Assembly: GCA_963768585.1 (NCBI GenBank)
Contig: CAVYIF010000012.1
Coordinates: 1 to 64,000, forward strand
Reading direction: 5' to 3'
Length of the DNA stretch: 64,000 bases
Origin: CAVUNY01 sp963768585
GTDB taxonomy: Bacteria; Chloroflexota; Anaerolineae; Anaerolineales; Anaerolineaceae
Below the pieces are notes generated by a model. That model ran no database searches and was not told where the DNA came from. It saw only the letters and a program-made list of their open reading frames with translations. This document shows, piece by piece, positions 63,564 through 64,000 of the stretch. How positions within the stretch are numbered: the stretch's first letter is position 1; every line of letters begins with the position of its first letter. The position numbers were made by a program, and so were the translations under genes.

Positions 63564-64000
63564 ATGTACCTGACCCGACACGACACTCCCACCGGCCCGC
63601 GCTGGGCCTGCGACGGCAGCTTTCTGCCCAACGAGCTCGACCTGAGCGCCCTGCTGGCCCTGCCGCGAGCCGAGATGCTGGCCCGGCTGGCCGCCCAGCC
63701 GCAGGATGCCCCCGCAGAAGGGGCGTTGCTGGCCCCGATCGATGCTGCCCAGGAAGTATGGGCCGCGGGCGTAACCTACCTGCGCAGCCGCGAAGCGCGG
63801 CGCGCCGAATCGGCCGTCGCCAGCGTATACGACATGGTCTACGATGCTCAGCGTCCCGAGCTATTTTTAAGGCCGCCGGTTGGCGGGTGGTGGGGCCCGG
63901 CGCCCCGGGCCGGGTGCGTGCCGACAGCCGCTGGAATGTGCCTGAACCCGAGCTGGTGGTGGTGGCCAATTCCAGGTTGGAGATCGTGGGCTACAGTGCC
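63564..64000 (+). pseudogene. Fumarylacetoacetate hydrolase family protein (probable 2-keto-3-deoxy-xylonate dehydratase), N-terminal part with a frameshift
   Basis: It starts MYLTRHDTPTGPRWACDGSFLP after AAAGAGGACGATT, runs through AAQEVWAAGVTYLRSREAR and SVYDMVYDAQRPELF, then changes frame near 63866 where one T is missing. In the new frame it continues KAAGWRVVGPGAPGRVRADSRWNVPEPELVVV and SRLEIVGYSA. These are typical FAH-fold residues. The gene runs past the window end. The role as next step after xylonate dehydratase is inferred from position. Confidence 0.72.

Overview
Origin and character. The window looks like a chromosomal stretch of an environmental Chloroflexota bacterium, most likely class Anaerolineae. 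This is an inference from the protein mix (short EF-Ts, RecD2, YjhG-type dehydratase, DUF4404, split Nudix/CPBP/DinB/RibD-like accessory genes) and not a database result. No rRNA, tRNA or CRISPR array was seen. About fifteen otherwise well-conserved accessory genes carry one or more single-base frameshifts, while long housekeeping-type genes (katG, P450, recD2, xylonate dehydratase) are open. This means either real gene decay or residual assembly indels.

Layout. 1-6 kb: small stress and accessory genes, mostly on the minus strand (cupin, two duplicated peptidase E genes with a shared 3' flank, DUF1801, DUF1905/YdeI, truncated RibD-like, GyrI-like, MarR). 6-12 kb: DUF1801, PPOX-like, sugar epimerase, an alpha/beta hydrolase lacking its nucleophile, a Bcr/CflA pump and a broken hydrolase. 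12-19 kb: a broken PerR in front of an intact catalase-peroxidase KatG, then cytochrome P450, a RibD-like reductase, DinB and uracil-DNA glycosylase. 19-20.3 kb: IS3-family element, copy 1. 20-27 kb: cupin, DUF5680, a split nitroreductase divergent from a broken TetR, DUF4404, Nudix, uridine-kinase-like and M24 peptidase. 27-33 kb: broken SDR, TPR and class III cyclase genes, then an operon of zinc-ribbon pseudokinase, vWA protein and divergent PurA-like protein. 33-43 kb: EF-Ts paralogue, PadR with a 28-bp palindromic operator, MDR oxidoreductase, serine hydrolase overlapping a sulfatase, CPBP protease, DUF1295 and a fatty acid desaturase. 43-50 kb: a run of frameshifted enzymes (ketopantoate reductase, Gfo/Idh/MocA, tyrosine phosphatase, DJ-1, LLM oxidoreductase, GH36-like remnant). 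50-56 kb: a lipoprotein of the cholesterol-dependent-cytolysin family whose C-terminus is a LamG-type domain, IS copy 2, an EVE protein and a decayed lipoprotein. 56-64 kb: RecD2, DUF3891, a secreted protein with two formylglycine-generating-enzyme-like domains, and the start of a D-xylonate degradation operon.

Most interesting. (1) The CDC-family lipoprotein with a LamG domain in place of the membrane-binding domain 4. (2) The operon pairing a pseudokinase, a vWA protein and an adenylosuccinate-synthetase-like protein with altered IMP-site motifs; the last two genes overlap by TTGA. (3) Two nearly identical IS copies 33 kb apart, one with a duplicated left end. (4) KatG left without an intact adjacent PerR. 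(5) Two -10 hexamers seven bases from start codons (xylonate dehydratase and recD2), suggesting leaderless transcripts.
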